Assembly (NCBI GenBank): GCA_904501935.1
Contig: CAJGDA010000038.1
Coordinates: 1-12,367, forward strand
DNA: 12,367 nt
Origin: an uncultured Methanobrevibacter sp.
Lineage (GTDB): Archaea > Methanobacteriota > Methanobacteria > Methanobacteriales > Methanobacteriaceae
Direction: 5' to 3'
Of this stretch, positions 1 to 7,742 are shown piece after piece. Each line of letters begins with the position of its first letter. Position 1 is the first letter of the stretch. Under the pieces are notes generated by a model that saw nothing but the letters and a program-made list of their open reading frames with translations, ran no database searches and was not told the DNA's origin. The translations under genes and the position numbers were made by a program.

Positions 1-1
1 C

Positions 2-571
2 ATGGAAGTGGGAGAATACTTCGACCCTGAAAAACAAGTGGGAAGCAGCACAATGCCACATAAAATGAATCCTATTACTGCAGAAAGGATTTGTGGCGTT
101 GCAAGAATTGTAAAATCATATGTAAATGCTGCATTAGATAACAACCCTCTTTGGCACGAAAGAGACTTGACCAATTCTTCATGTGAAAGAATAATGTTTC
201 CGGAAAGCTGCATTTTAACCGATTACATCTTGAACTTAACAATAAAATTAATGAACAACCTAGTATTCTATGATGAAAACATCGAAAGAAACCTAAACTT
301 GACTAATGGTTTAATCATGGCTGAAAGGTTAATGGCTGAACTTACCCGTGCAGGAATGGGAAAGCAAACTGCATACGGAATCGTGAGGAAAAATGCCATT
401 AAGGCCAACAAAGAAAAATTATTGCTCGGTGAGCTAATTCTAGAAGATGAGGAAGTTCAAAAATATTTAACTAAGGAAGATGTTGATAAATTAATGGATC
501 CTCACACATATATAGGATCTATACCAACCATTATTGACGAATTGCTTGAAAAATCAGAAAGCTGGTTTTAA
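2..571 (+). CDS. purB: Adenylosuccinate lyase, C-terminal part (5' end outside window)
   Basis: The product is the C-terminal 189 residues of adenylosuccinate lyase, which releases fumarate from SAICAR and from adenylosuccinate in purine synthesis. The superfamily signature GSSTMPHKMNP is at residues 14-24 of the visible part. In the fumarase/aspartase/PurB family this flexible loop carries the catalytic serine. It is followed by the WHERDLTNSSCER segment and the all-helical C-terminal domain typical of PurB. Archaeal PurB is about 450 residues, so roughly 260 residues lie upstream of the window. The ATG at position 2 is an internal methionine and not the true start. The frame is intact to TAA at 569-571, and the gene faces copA head-on across a 28-bp gap. 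Confidence 0.95.
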   Translation: MEVGEYFDPEKQVGSSTMPHKMNPITAERICGVARIVKSYVNAALDNNPLWHERDLTNSSCERIMFPESCILTDYILNLTIKLMNNLVFYDENIERNLNLTNGLIMAERLMAELTRAGMGKQTAYGIVRKNAIKANKEKLLLGELILEDEEVQKYLTKEDVDKLMDPHTYIGSIPTIIDELLEKSESWF

Positions 572-577
572 AAATAG

Positions 578-608
578 AATTAATTGATTTGAAAATCAAT
601 TAATTTTT
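578..608. terminator. Bidirectional hairpin terminator between purB and copA
   Basis: A perfect 13-bp inverted repeat (578-590 and 593-605) with a 2-nt centre is followed by Ts to 608 on the plus strand. On the minus strand it is followed by CTATTTTT. It lies exactly between two convergent genes and can serve both. The copA stop codon (600-602) lies inside one arm. Confidence 0.7.
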
Positions 609-3089
609 ACTTCTTTTTATTTCAGGAACATATCTCTTAAGCATTAGCGAAAGAGAAATGACTGTTACAGAACTCAATGCCATAGCAAGTCCTGCTAGTG
701 CCGGTTTAAATGTTATTCCAAAAGTAGGGTATAAAACACCTGCCGCAATTGGGATTAATATTAAGTTATATGCAAACGCCCAGAAAATGTTTTCCTTAAT
801 TCTGCGCATTACCTTTTTAGAGAACTGTACTGCCGCAACGACATTTTCCAAGTCTCCTTCCATTATAACAATATCGCCACTTTCCATTGCAATGTCAGTA
901 CCATTTCCCATAGCCACACCAATATCTGCTTGTGTAAGCGCAGGAGCATCATTGATACCATCTCCAACAAATAAAACTTTTTTGGTGTGATTTGCTTGGG
1001 TATTTTTAACAATGTCCAACTTGTTTTCAGGGAGAATGCCAGCTTCCACATTATCAATTCCAACTTGATTAGCCACTGTAAGTGCTGTGGATTCATTGTC
1101 GCCTGTCAACATGTATGTTTCAACACCCATTTTATGTAGTTCATCAATTGCTCTTTTAGATGTGGTTTTTACTTTATCAGATAAACTCAAAATACCCTTA
1201 ACGACTTTATCTTCAGCTAAAAATATGATGGTTTTAGATAATTTTTCAAGTTCATGATAATTATCCACCAAATCATCTGAAACATCGATTCCCATTGATT
1301 CCATTAAAGCCAAGTTGCCTGCAAGGACTTCTTTTGAATTTAACTCCGCTTTGAGACCTTTGCCGGTGACATTTTCAAAGCTTGAAGTTTGATCCAATTC
1401 TATTCCCATATCTTTAGCTTTATTTACAATTGCTTTTGCAATTGGATGAGTTGAATTTTGCTCGATACTGGCTGCAAGCTTAATCAATTCCTCTTCAGTA
1501 ATGCCATAAGGGATAATATCATCAACCTCGGGCTTTCCTTCAGTTATTGTGCCTGTTTTATCAAATGCTGCAACATCAATTTGCCCTGCATTTTCTAAAG
1601 TATCTCCATTCTTAATTAAAATACCATATTCCGCTGCTCTTCCAACACCTACAGTAACTGCAGTTGGTGTAGCAAGACCCAATGCACATGGACATGCAAC
1701 TACTAAAATGGAAATTAAACATGTTAATGAGAACAATAATGTTTCACCCAATACGAAATACCAGATTAAGAATACAACAATAGCTATGGTTAAAATAACC
1801 GGAATGAAATATGAAACAATCGTATTTGCGAATTTCTGAACTGGAGGTCTTGAAGATTGTGCTTTTTCAACCAAACGAATAATATTTGACAATACTGTCT
1901 CTTTTCCGATTTTTTTCGCTCTGATTTGCAATAGCCCATCTTGATTAATGGTTCCGGCAAAGACTTCTTCACCGTCTTTTTTGACTTTAGGAATGGGTTC
2001 ACCATTAATCATTGATTCATCGACATAAGATTCCCCACCAACAACATCACCATCAACAGGTATTTTCTCACCAGGCCGAACCAGCAATAAATCATCAATA
2101 ACAATGTCTCCGATAGAAACCTCCTTTTGAGAAACAATTTCACCATTTTCATCGACTTCAATTGCGGTTGCAACAGTTGGTTGAAGTCCTATTAATTCCC
2201 GAATGGAATCAGAAGTTCTTTTCTTAGCCCTTGCTTCAAGATATCTACCAATCATTAAAAATGAGGGAAGCATTACAGCAGAGTCAAAAAACATAAAAGA
2301 ATGATCTAAAACGATGTGGAAAGTTCCCAAAATACTTGAAACATAAGCAACAATAATACCCATTGAGTACATTACATCCATATTCAAGTTTTTATGCATT
2401 AATCCATTTATTCCAGCTTTTAAAATTGGCAAAGACACATATAAAAATGGTAAAATACTTACAAGTAATGAAAGTAACCCCATTGAAGAAATATTAACTC
2501 CAAATGATTTGTTTATATTGTCGACAATGCCTGCAAGTGGATCCCACATGCTAAACATTAAAATCATCAGAATAACTGATGCAATTAAACCAACGATAAT
2601 CCGATTACGTTTATCTTTCAAGTCCTGTTGGTAAATTGCTTCCTCATCGATTTCAGTTTGTCCTTCAACACCTAGAAGTTCAAAACCTAGGGAAGTGATT
2701 ACCTCATCAATTTCATCCAATGTGACTTTGGATGAATCATATCTTATTCTTGCAGATTGTGAAGTTAAGTCAGCTTTAACGTCATAAATACCATCTAATC
2801 TGATTAAGAAATTCTCAACATTCATTGTACATGAAGCACAATGCATTCCTTGAATCCTTATAGTCATCTCATCAGTGTGCAAGTCGAATCCTAGGTTTTT
2901 AACCAACCTTTCCATCTCTTCATAAGAAATCTTTTTAGTATCGACTGTAATATGCAATTTATTAGCTGCAAGGTCTGCATCAACCTCTTCCACACCTTCA
3001 ATTTTACCAAATGTTTTATTAACGCTTAAAACGCAAGAAGCACAATGCATTCCTTCAATCGGCAAATCCATATGTTTATGTTTCAACAC
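600..3089 (-). CDS. copA: Copper-exporting P1B-type ATPase with two HMA domains
   Basis: This is an 829-residue P-type ATPase that moves Cu(I) out of the cytoplasm across the cell membrane. Two N-terminal heavy-metal-associated domains carry GMHCASC (Cys16/19 and Cys84/87). Membrane helices follow. The actuator domain has INGEP at 361-365 (TGE in many relatives). The transmembrane CPC site is at 466-468, the phosphorylated Asp is in DKTGT at 510, the HP motif at 548-549, TGDN at 662-665 and GDGIND at 709-714. In the last helices Y774/N775 and M803/S806/S807 match the Cu(I)-binding residues of CopA, which argues for copper(I) over zinc or cadmium. The start is uncertain: GTG at 3089 gives the longest frame but has only a weak ribosome site, and ATG at 3071 (residue 7) is possible. 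Both keep HMA1 whole. It has its own promoter region and ends in a hairpin shared with purB. Confidence 0.96.
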   Translation of the reverse strand: MLKHKHMDLPIEGMHCASCVLSVNKTFGKIEGVEEVDADLAANKLHITVDTKKISYEEMERLVKNLGFDLHTDEMTIRIQGMHCASCTMNVENFLIRLDGIYDVKADLTSQSARIRYDSSKVTLDEIDEVITSLGFELLGVEGQTEIDEEAIYQQDLKDKRNRIIVGLIASVILMILMFSMWDPLAGIVDNINKSFGVNISSMGLLSLLVSILPFLYVSLPILKAGINGLMHKNLNMDVMYSMGIIVAYVSSILGTFHIVLDHSFMFFDSAVMLPSFLMIGRYLEARAKKRTSDSIRELIGLQPTVATAIEVDENGEIVSQKEVSIGDIVIDDLLLVRPGEKIPVDGDVVGGESYVDESMINGEPIPKVKKDGEEVFAGTINQDGLLQIRAKKIGKETVLSNIIRLVEKAQSSRPPVQKFANTIVSYFIPVILTIAIVVFLIWYFVLGETLLFSLTCLISILVVACPCALGLATPTAVTVGVGRAAEYGILIKNGDTLENAGQIDVAAFDKTGTITEGKPEVDDIIPYGITEEELIKLAASIEQNSTHPIAKAIVNKAKDMGIELDQTSSFENVTGKGLKAELNSKEVLAGNLALMESMGIDVSDDLVDNYHELEKLSKTIIFLAEDKVVKGILSLSDKVKTTSKRAIDELHKMGVETYMLTGDNESTALTVANQVGIDNVEAGILPENKLDIVKNTQANHTKKVLFVGDGINDAPALTQADIGVAMGNGTDIAMESGDIVIMEGDLENVVAAVQFSKKVMRRIKENIFWAFAYNLILIPIAAGVLYPTFGITFKPALAGLAMALSSVTVISLSLMLKRYVPEIKRSKN
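2833..3055 (-). repeat. 19-bp exact direct repeat in the two HMA-coding segments
   Basis: The same 19 bases occur at 2833-2851 and 3037-3055, where they encode the MHCASC loops of HMA2 and HMA1. The copies are 204 bp apart, exactly 68 codons, so the repeat is in frame. It reflects domain duplication or later sequence homogenisation. Confidence 0.85.
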
Positions 3090-3120
3090 TTACCACAACC
3101 GTTTTTATTCTATGAAACAA

Positions 3121-3159
3121 TTTATATTTTATGGCAATATAAAATTTTAGACAATGCCA
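3121..3159 (-). promoter_or_regulatory. Putative copA promoter with dyad upstream
   Basis: An AT-rich TATA-like element (minus-strand AAAATATAAA, 3121-3130) is about 35 nt upstream of the GTG at 3089. Just upstream of it is an imperfect dyad, TGGCA (3132-3136) and TGCCA (3155-3159), with 7 of 9 bases matching over the extended arms. The position fits an operator for a metal-responsive regulator, but no known regulator site is recognised. Confidence 0.4.
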
Positions 3160-3168
3160 AAATAATTT

Positions 3169-3178
3169 AAAAAAAAAA
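3169..3178 (-). terminator. Oligo-T terminator after the nitroreductase gene
   Basis: Ten consecutive Ts on the minus strand begin 1 nt past the TGA stop at 3180-3182. Methanogen RNA polymerases terminate at such T tracts without needing a hairpin. It separates the upstream operon from copA. Confidence 0.6.
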
Positions 3179-3179
3179 T

Positions 3180-3971
3180 TCAATAATAATTTACTTCAAT
3201 GTTTTTATGTGGAATAGTTCTTCTAAATCTCTTTTTAGGATACCCAATAATGAAACTAGAGTACATGTGTTTGTTTTTATCAATTTCCGGGAAAAATTCC
3301 ATAAGTTTTTCATGATTTAATTCATCTGCTTTTAAAATGAACAATGAATAAAATCCTCCAAGGCCTAAAGAATAAGCAAGTAACTCTAAACGAGTATTAG
3401 CGATAACTGCACTAGTTTTATCAGCGGAAAATGTTAAAATAAGCTGTTTTCCTTCCCAAAGTAATGGATGGAAATCTTTAGTCGTGTTATCTTTTAAATA
3501 ATCCCCGAATTCCTTTATTCTGAAAAATTCTTTTTCCTGAACTTTAATTATATCATAGACAAGTTCCATAAATTCATCTAATTTATCTTCTAAAACAACA
3601 AATTCAACATCTTGTTGATTTTGAGCTGATGGCGAATAATATGCTCCTTCAAATAATTTTTCAAAGGTTTCTTTATCGATTCTTTTGTTTTTAAACCAAC
3701 GAATTGATCTTCTTTGCTTTAAAAATTGAAGCAAATCATCATATTCTATAGGCAATTCACGTGGATTATAATCAACAATTCTGTCTTCTTTACCTTCGTA
3801 TGACTTAAGAGTTATCGCACCAACCTTGCAGATTGCCATGCAATGACCACATTCAAAACAGTTCCCTCCAGTTTCACGAGCAATATCCTCTACAATAATA
3901 TTGTCACGAATACATACTGAAGAACATTGTTTGCATGCAGTGCATAACTCCTCGTCAATGATTAATTTCAT
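3180..3971 (-). CDS. Nitroreductase-family flavoprotein with N-terminal 2[4Fe-4S] ferredoxin domain
   Basis: The 263-residue protein joins two modules. Residues 1-55 are a bacterial-type ferredoxin with two complete CxxCxxCxxxC clusters (Cys10/13/16/20 and Cys38/41/44/48), enough for two [4Fe-4S] centres. From about 80 to 250 it is a nitroreductase-like FMN domain, shown by the RRSIRWF start (87-93), SPSAQNQQ (113-120) and LGLGGFYS (202-209). Such proteins probably pass electrons from ferredoxin-level donors through the clusters to flavin and then to an unknown substrate. True nitro compounds are unlikely to be the natural target. No signal peptide is seen, so it should be cytoplasmic. Its ATG overlaps the amidohydrolase stop by 4 nt (ATGA), a sign of translational coupling. 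It is the last gene of the operon, before a T10 tract. Confidence 0.9.
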   Translation of the reverse strand: MKLIIDEELCTACKQCSSVCIRDNIIVEDIARETGGNCFECGHCMAICKVGAITLKSYEGKEDRIVDYNPRELPIEYDDLLQFLKQRRSIRWFKNKRIDKETFEKLFEGAYYSPSAQNQQDVEFVVLEDKLDEFMELVYDIIKVQEKEFFRIKEFGDYLKDNTTKDFHPLLWEGKQLILTFSADKTSAVIANTRLELLAYSLGLGGFYSLFILKADELNHEKLMEFFPEIDKNKHMYSSFIIGYPKKRFRRTIPHKNIEVNYY

Positions 3972-5182
3972 TTAACAATTTCCCCCTCTTGAATAACAGT
4001 TAAAACATTATCATTATCACTTAAAACAGAAATATCATCTAAAGGATTGGAAGCAACTAAAATTAAATCTGCAACATAATTTTCTTTTATAAGGCCCAGA
4101 TTATCTTTTCCCAAAAATTCTGCTGCTTTTACAGTACCACTAGCTATCGCTTCGGATTCACTCATTCCAATATCAGTTAAATGAACCAATTCTTCCAAGT
4201 TATGTCCATGAGGAATAACACCGCTGTCAGTTCCCATTAATATATTAACACCTTCCTGATAAGCAACTGAAATGTTTTCCTTGTGAACTTTAACTATTTC
4301 CTTCAATTTTGCGGATTTTTCTTCTGCATAATTATCCCATGCAGGAAATCCGTTTTTATATAAAAACTGGTGAACCAGAAGTGTTGGAACCAAAGAAACA
4401 TTCTTTTTAACCATTTTACAGGCAGTCTTTTTATCAATAAATGTCCCATGTTCAATTGAACTAAATCCTGCATCAATGCAATTGTTCATTCCTCTTAAAC
4501 TATGGCAGTGGGCTGAAACCTTCATGTCACTTGCACTGGCCTCACAAACGATTGTTTTGAGTTCCTTTTTATTGAATTGTGGAAATTCAGGTGAAGTGTT
4601 TGTAGTCAAAACACCCCCGCTGCACATTACTTTAATGAAATCGGCACCAGCTCTTTTTACCTCACGAGTCTTTTTCAAGACCTCTTCAATACCGTCACAT
4701 CGCCCCTTTGGAAAACCCGGATACATTATCTCCATATCCCATCCTGAAGGCAAAAGCAAATCAAAATGCCCCCCAGTCATGACCAAAGGAGTGATTGACA
4801 AATGAACTTTTGGAGCAGTGAATAGCTTTCTTTGTTGTGCTAATTTAAAACCTAAATCAGCAGATCCGCAATCCCTAATTGTTGTAACGCCAGCATTGAT
4901 TGTTTGCAAGGAATGAGGAACAGCATTATAAAAATGAATCCCCAAAGGATTTGCCATATTTTCTTCTTTGTGGAAACCCTTTGCAAAAATATGGGTGTGG
5001 CAATCAATAAATCCCGGAAGCAAAAAATTATCTTCACCATCAATTACTTTAACATTACTTTTAGTAGCAATTTTTTCTGAGGATATTTCCTTAATTAAAT
5101 CATCTTCGATTAACACGTTCTGATGAGTCCTAACATCATCTAAAGGATTGATAATATTTACATTTTCAATTAGAGTTTGCAT
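3968..5182 (-). CDS. Metal-dependent amidohydrolase (imidazolonepropionase-like), substrate unknown
   Basis: This 404-residue protein of the amidohydrolase superfamily has a beta-rich N-terminal strip, a metal-binding barrel and a C-terminal return to the beta strip. Visible metal ligands or active-site residues are HxH (H62, H64) in GFIDCHTH, K184 in DFIKVMCSGG as a candidate carbamylated lysine, H225 in SAHCHS, H245 in SIEHG and D319 in MGTDSG. The C-terminal ADLILVASNPLDDI segment is typical of the imidazolonepropionase/Xaa-Pro dipeptidase-like branch. The full ligand set implies an active hydrolase of a cyclic amide, dipeptide or similar bond. The sequence does not name the substrate, and no other histidine-degradation gene is nearby. 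The ATG at 5182 has a good ribosome site (AGGTGTT) that overlaps the stop codon of the preceding gene. Confidence 0.9.
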   Translation of the reverse strand: MQTLIENVNIINPLDDVRTHQNVLIEDDLIKEISSEKIATKSNVKVIDGEDNFLLPGFIDCHTHIFAKGFHKEENMANPLGIHFYNAVPHSLQTINAGVTTIRDCGSADLGFKLAQQRKLFTAPKVHLSITPLVMTGGHFDLLLPSGWDMEIMYPGFPKGRCDGIEEVLKKTREVKRAGADFIKVMCSGGVLTTNTSPEFPQFNKKELKTIVCEASASDMKVSAHCHSLRGMNNCIDAGFSSIEHGTFIDKKTACKMVKKNVSLVPTLLVHQFLYKNGFPAWDNYAEEKSAKLKEIVKVHKENISVAYQEGVNILMGTDSGVIPHGHNLEELVHLTDIGMSESEAIASGTVKAAEFLGKDNLGLIKENYVADLILVASNPLDDISVLSDNDNVLTVIQEGEIVK

Positions 5183-5185
5183 AGT

Positions 5186-5192
5186 AACACCT
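5186..5192 (-). promoter_or_regulatory. Ribosome binding site overlapping the upstream stop codon
   Basis: Minus-strand AGGTGTT lies 3 nt before the amidohydrolase ATG. Its first two bases (5191-5192) are shared with the TAG stop (5191-5193) of the dehydratase small-subunit gene. This fixes the amidohydrolase start and suggests coupled translation. Confidence 0.7.
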
Positions 5193-5580
5193 ACAATATT
5201 TCTATTGTTCCATTGTCCCCATCGACTTCAACTAAAGTTCCTGTAACTAAATCTTTAGTTTCAGCTGGTGAGTCAACCATAGGAATATCAGACATTATTG
5301 CACCTGTCGCAATGATTGGTTCTGCATTAAGACAGATAATTGCTTTAGGAGCGGTATTATTCTTCATCATTTGGAAAATTACATAAGATCCAACAGTTGA
5401 ACCTTTACCGCCCGGAATGAATAAAACTTTATCTTTAATGCATTCCCCTTTTAATTCATGATTAGGGTCAATAATAATACCTGTATCAGGATTAACTCCA
5501 CCTAAAAAGCTAATGGGTTCGGATGAAACAATTAGTTCGCCCTTAGCTTTACCCTTTGCAATATTTCTACATTCAATCAT
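5191..5580 (-). CDS. Phosphomevalonate dehydratase small subunit (AcnX swivel domain, DUF126)
   Basis: This 129-residue protein matches the aconitase-X small subunit. In archaea it pairs with a large AcnX subunit to dehydrate mevalonate 5-phosphate to trans-anhydromevalonate 5-phosphate, a step of the modified mevalonate route to isoprenoid lipids. Family hallmarks are GGVNPDTGIIID (27-38), PGGKGSTVGSY (56-66, with the conserved serine S61) and SDIPMVD (97-103). Its length is that of a separate small subunit and not of the fused bacterial form. The frame can be extended one codon to a TTG at 5583. I prefer ATG at 5580, because GGTGAT lies 3 nt before it and MIEC then begins the protein. The large subunit is not in this window. 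The gene follows the zinc-ribbon gene by 20 nt and precedes the amidohydrolase by 8 nt. Confidence 0.9.
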   Translation of the reverse strand: MIECRNIAKGKAKGELIVSSEPISFLGGVNPDTGIIIDPNHELKGECIKDKVLFIPGGKGSTVGSYVIFQMMKNNTAPKAIICLNAEPIIATGAIMSDIPMVDSPAETKDLVTGTLVEVDGDNGTIEIL

Positions 5581-5600
5581 CAAATCACCAATTATTAAGA

Positions 5601-6422
5601 TTAGAATAATTTATCTTCAACGTAGTCTCCTCTATTAATAGCTTCTGTTGATTTAATAGAGTCAACTAAAGCCCAAAGCCAAACTATTAACATTAAAACA
5701 ATTCCAATTAAAAAGATTACAAGAATGCCTGAAACAATATAAGCGATAATAAATGAAACCGCCTTTGTATTCAACCCAAGGTATAAATGACCTAAACCTG
5801 GGAATATAAAACTTAAAATTGCTGCTAAAAGTACATTTTTCTCTTCAGATGAAGGAGCTCTGGCTACTCTAACACCACAATGAGGGCAGATTTCAGCATT
5901 AATATCTATTTTCTTACCACAATTTTGGCAGAATTTGGTTTGTGGGGTTTCTTCCCCTTTTAATCTAAAGCCACATTGAGGACAGAAAACTGTTTCTTGA
6001 GAAACTTCTGTTCCACAATTAGGACAGAATTTTGATTTTTTAACTACATCAATTGTTTCTTCAGTTTCTTCTTTTACCGGTTCCTCATCAGCAGAATCAT
6101 CAATAACCTCATCTACTGCTGCTTCTTCAGGAACATCAACGGATTCTTCTACTGATTCATCCGCTGCAACTTCATTAACAACATCTTCAGACTTTTCTTC
6201 AACAACTTCTTCATCTACTGCCTCTTTAACTGATTCCTCTTCAACAGCCGGTACATCATCCACTTCAGATTTTACTTCAACTGACCCATCTTCATTATGG
6301 ACATCAACACTTTCTTCAACTTTTTCACTAACAACTTCTTCCGCTTTTGGAAGAAGAGAACCGCAGTTTGAACAGAATTTTGCGTCTTTTACTTCTTTTC
6401 CACAATCTGGACAAATCACCAT
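5601..6422 (-). CDS. Zinc-ribbon membrane protein with acidic linker and TM2-like domain
   Basis: The 273-residue protein has an unusual layered build. An N-terminal zinc ribbon (Cys4/7/17/20) is followed by a low-complexity stretch rich in Glu, Val, Asp and Ser (about 27-128), in which VEESVDV occurs twice. Two more zinc ribbons follow (Cys133/136/147/150 and Cys165/168/179/182). The C-terminal part (about 197-255) has two or three hydrophobic helices with FPGLGHLYLG, as in TM2-type membrane proteins. The short tail is charged. There is no N-terminal signal, so the ribbons are probably cytoplasmic and anchored by the C-terminal helices. Function is unknown. Zinc ribbons often bind protein or nucleic acid, and the acidic linker may act as a flexible spacer. 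The ATG at 6422 is preceded by GGTGTT. A TATA-like box at 6453-6462 suggests it heads the operon. Confidence 0.85.
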   Translation of the reverse strand: MVICPDCGKEVKDAKFCSNCGSLLPKAEEVVSEKVEESVDVHNEDGSVEVKSEVDDVPAVEEESVKEAVDEEVVEEKSEDVVNEVAADESVEESVDVPEEAAVDEVIDDSADEEPVKEETEETIDVVKKSKFCPNCGTEVSQETVFCPQCGFRLKGEETPQTKFCQNCGKKIDINAEICPHCGVRVARAPSSEEKNVLLAAILSFIFPGLGHLYLGLNTKAVSFIIAYIVSGILVIFLIGIVLMLIVWLWALVDSIKSTEAINRGDYVEDKLF

Positions 6423-6452
6423 ATTAACACCATATATTAATTTGTTATCTAC

Positions 6453-6462
6453 AATATAAAAA
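6453..6462 (-). promoter_or_regulatory. Putative TATA box for the zinc-ribbon gene operon
   Basis: Minus-strand TTTTTATATT is about 35 nt upstream of the ATG at 6422, just beyond the truD stop (6464-6466). The spacing would give a short leader containing the GGTGTT ribosome site. Read-through from truD is also possible. Confidence 0.4.
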
Positions 6463-6463
6463 C

Positions 6464-7720
6464 TTAAACAACCTCTTTTTTCATCACTTCTCTTAAAACT
6501 GCAGTAGCATAAGAACCCTTATTTATTGAAAATTCACATAAAACACCATCCTCTGTTGGAGTTGCTGATGCATCCCATACTTGGAATCTCATTGACCTTC
6601 TAAGGCCATGGCTTCCTAAACGTGGCATTTTTGGAACTTCAAAATCGGCTTTTGTAATATTATAATTCTTTAAAATATTTTCCTCCATTTCCCCAACAGC
6701 GCCGCCGGCAAATGGAACTTTAGTACCGAACAGAGGGCAAGTTGGGCTAGCTTCGAAATTATCAATCAATTCCTGAATTTCTTCTGGAGTTTTATCGCGA
6801 ACGATATGCTCTTCAGGGTCAATTACAATATCTCCTTCAATGTAGGTATTGATTCCCATCTCCACTCGGTTACTTACAGCTTCGTTAAATAAGAAAGACT
6901 GATAAGCATGGACGAACATTCTTTGAAGCGGTTTTGGAAGCGCATGCAATGCATTCATATAAGATTTGTCAGTCAATTCGCCTTTTTTGGAATCCCTTAT
7001 CAATTCCTTGACCATCATTTTCTCATAACGCATGCTTTTACCCATCAGATTGAGTGATTCTTCAAGGTTTCCATCATCATATGCCTGTCTTGCCTTTTGA
7101 TTGTCTTCACCCTCATCACTTTGGGGATTTCCGATATACGTATTGACAGCCTTTTCAAGGTCATTTTCAACTAGAGCTTCACCTACCAAGTGAGTTATTG
7201 TTCTGGGTTTGCCGAATCTCTGCCATCCAAAGTAATTTGGAACACCTGTTACTTCAAGTTCCTTTAAGACTTCATTTGCAATATCTGCGCTTTCCTGAAT
7301 GTCATCCAAATCCCTAATGAGAATTTTAAACTTATTTCCCTTAAGTTGACCCATTCTAAGCTTTTTGCGACCTCTGACAACTTTCAAAAAATCAGTTTTG
7401 TAAATATCCAAGTTTTCAACCTGTCTGAATTGCTCATCAGAATCCATATTGGCTATGCAAATCCATTGGCGGGTAATGGCCTTTTTATCTTTCATTCCTG
7501 CAAAGCCCATTCTTTTTCTAGAGATGTGCAAATCACGGGCAATGTCCAAGACAACATCCAATGTTGTTCTTCCCAATTTTTCAATCCACACGTAAACATT
7601 TGGCCCTTCGCCTTCGGGAATGATTTCTGGAATTTCTTCAACATAAAAATCTTCATATTGGTTTCTGATAATTCCACCAATACCTTTCTGAGCTGTAACA
7701 TAAGTATTAGCATTCAACAT
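6464..7720 (-). CDS. truD: tRNA pseudouridine synthase D (TruD/Pus7 family)
   Basis: This 418-residue enzyme isomerises a specific uridine, position 13 in the characterised bacterial TruD, to pseudouridine in tRNA. The catalytic aspartate is D78 within GFAGMKDKKA (72-81). NYFGWQRFGKPR (162-173) is the conserved TruD segment, and LRRSMRFQVWDAS (373-385) and the C-terminal CEFSINKGSYATAVLREV complete the core. An inserted domain, usual in archaeal and eukaryotic members, fills about residues 180-360. The reading frame stays open further upstream to 7789, but that extension translates the tRNA gene. The true start is ATG at 7720, which has GTGAT at good spacing and gives the expected N-terminus. 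The tRNA-Arg gene ends 22 nt upstream, so the two are probably co-transcribed. Confidence 0.95.
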   Translation of the reverse strand: MLNANTYVTAQKGIGGIIRNQYEDFYVEEIPEIIPEGEGPNVYVWIEKLGRTTLDVVLDIARDLHISRKRMGFAGMKDKKAITRQWICIANMDSDEQFRQVENLDIYKTDFLKVVRGRKKLRMGQLKGNKFKILIRDLDDIQESADIANEVLKELEVTGVPNYFGWQRFGKPRTITHLVGEALVENDLEKAVNTYIGNPQSDEGEDNQKARQAYDDGNLEESLNLMGKSMRYEKMMVKELIRDSKKGELTDKSYMNALHALPKPLQRMFVHAYQSFLFNEAVSNRVEMGINTYIEGDIVIDPEEHIVRDKTPEEIQELIDNFEASPTCPLFGTKVPFAGGAVGEMEENILKNYNITKADFEVPKMPRLGSHGLRRSMRFQVWDASATPTEDGVLCEFSINKGSYATAVLREVMKKEVV

Positions 7721-7742
7721 AATAATCACGGAAAAATTACAA

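Noticed and set aside
658..990. Plus-strand open frame inside copA, and similar frames at 1549, 4476, 5177, 7346, 8946 and 11450
   Set aside because: They lie opposite well-supported genes, lack ribosome sites and show no family features. They are antisense or off-frame shadows.
3968..5182. Naming the amidohydrolase as imidazolonepropionase (HutI) because hisH is nearby
   Set aside because: hisH is in a different operon and belongs to synthesis, not degradation. No other hut gene is present, so only the broad superfamily is supported.
5581..5583. TTG as start of the dehydratase small subunit
   Set aside because: It lies directly against the GGTGAT ribosome site with no spacing. The ATG at 5580 follows it and gives the usual N-terminus.
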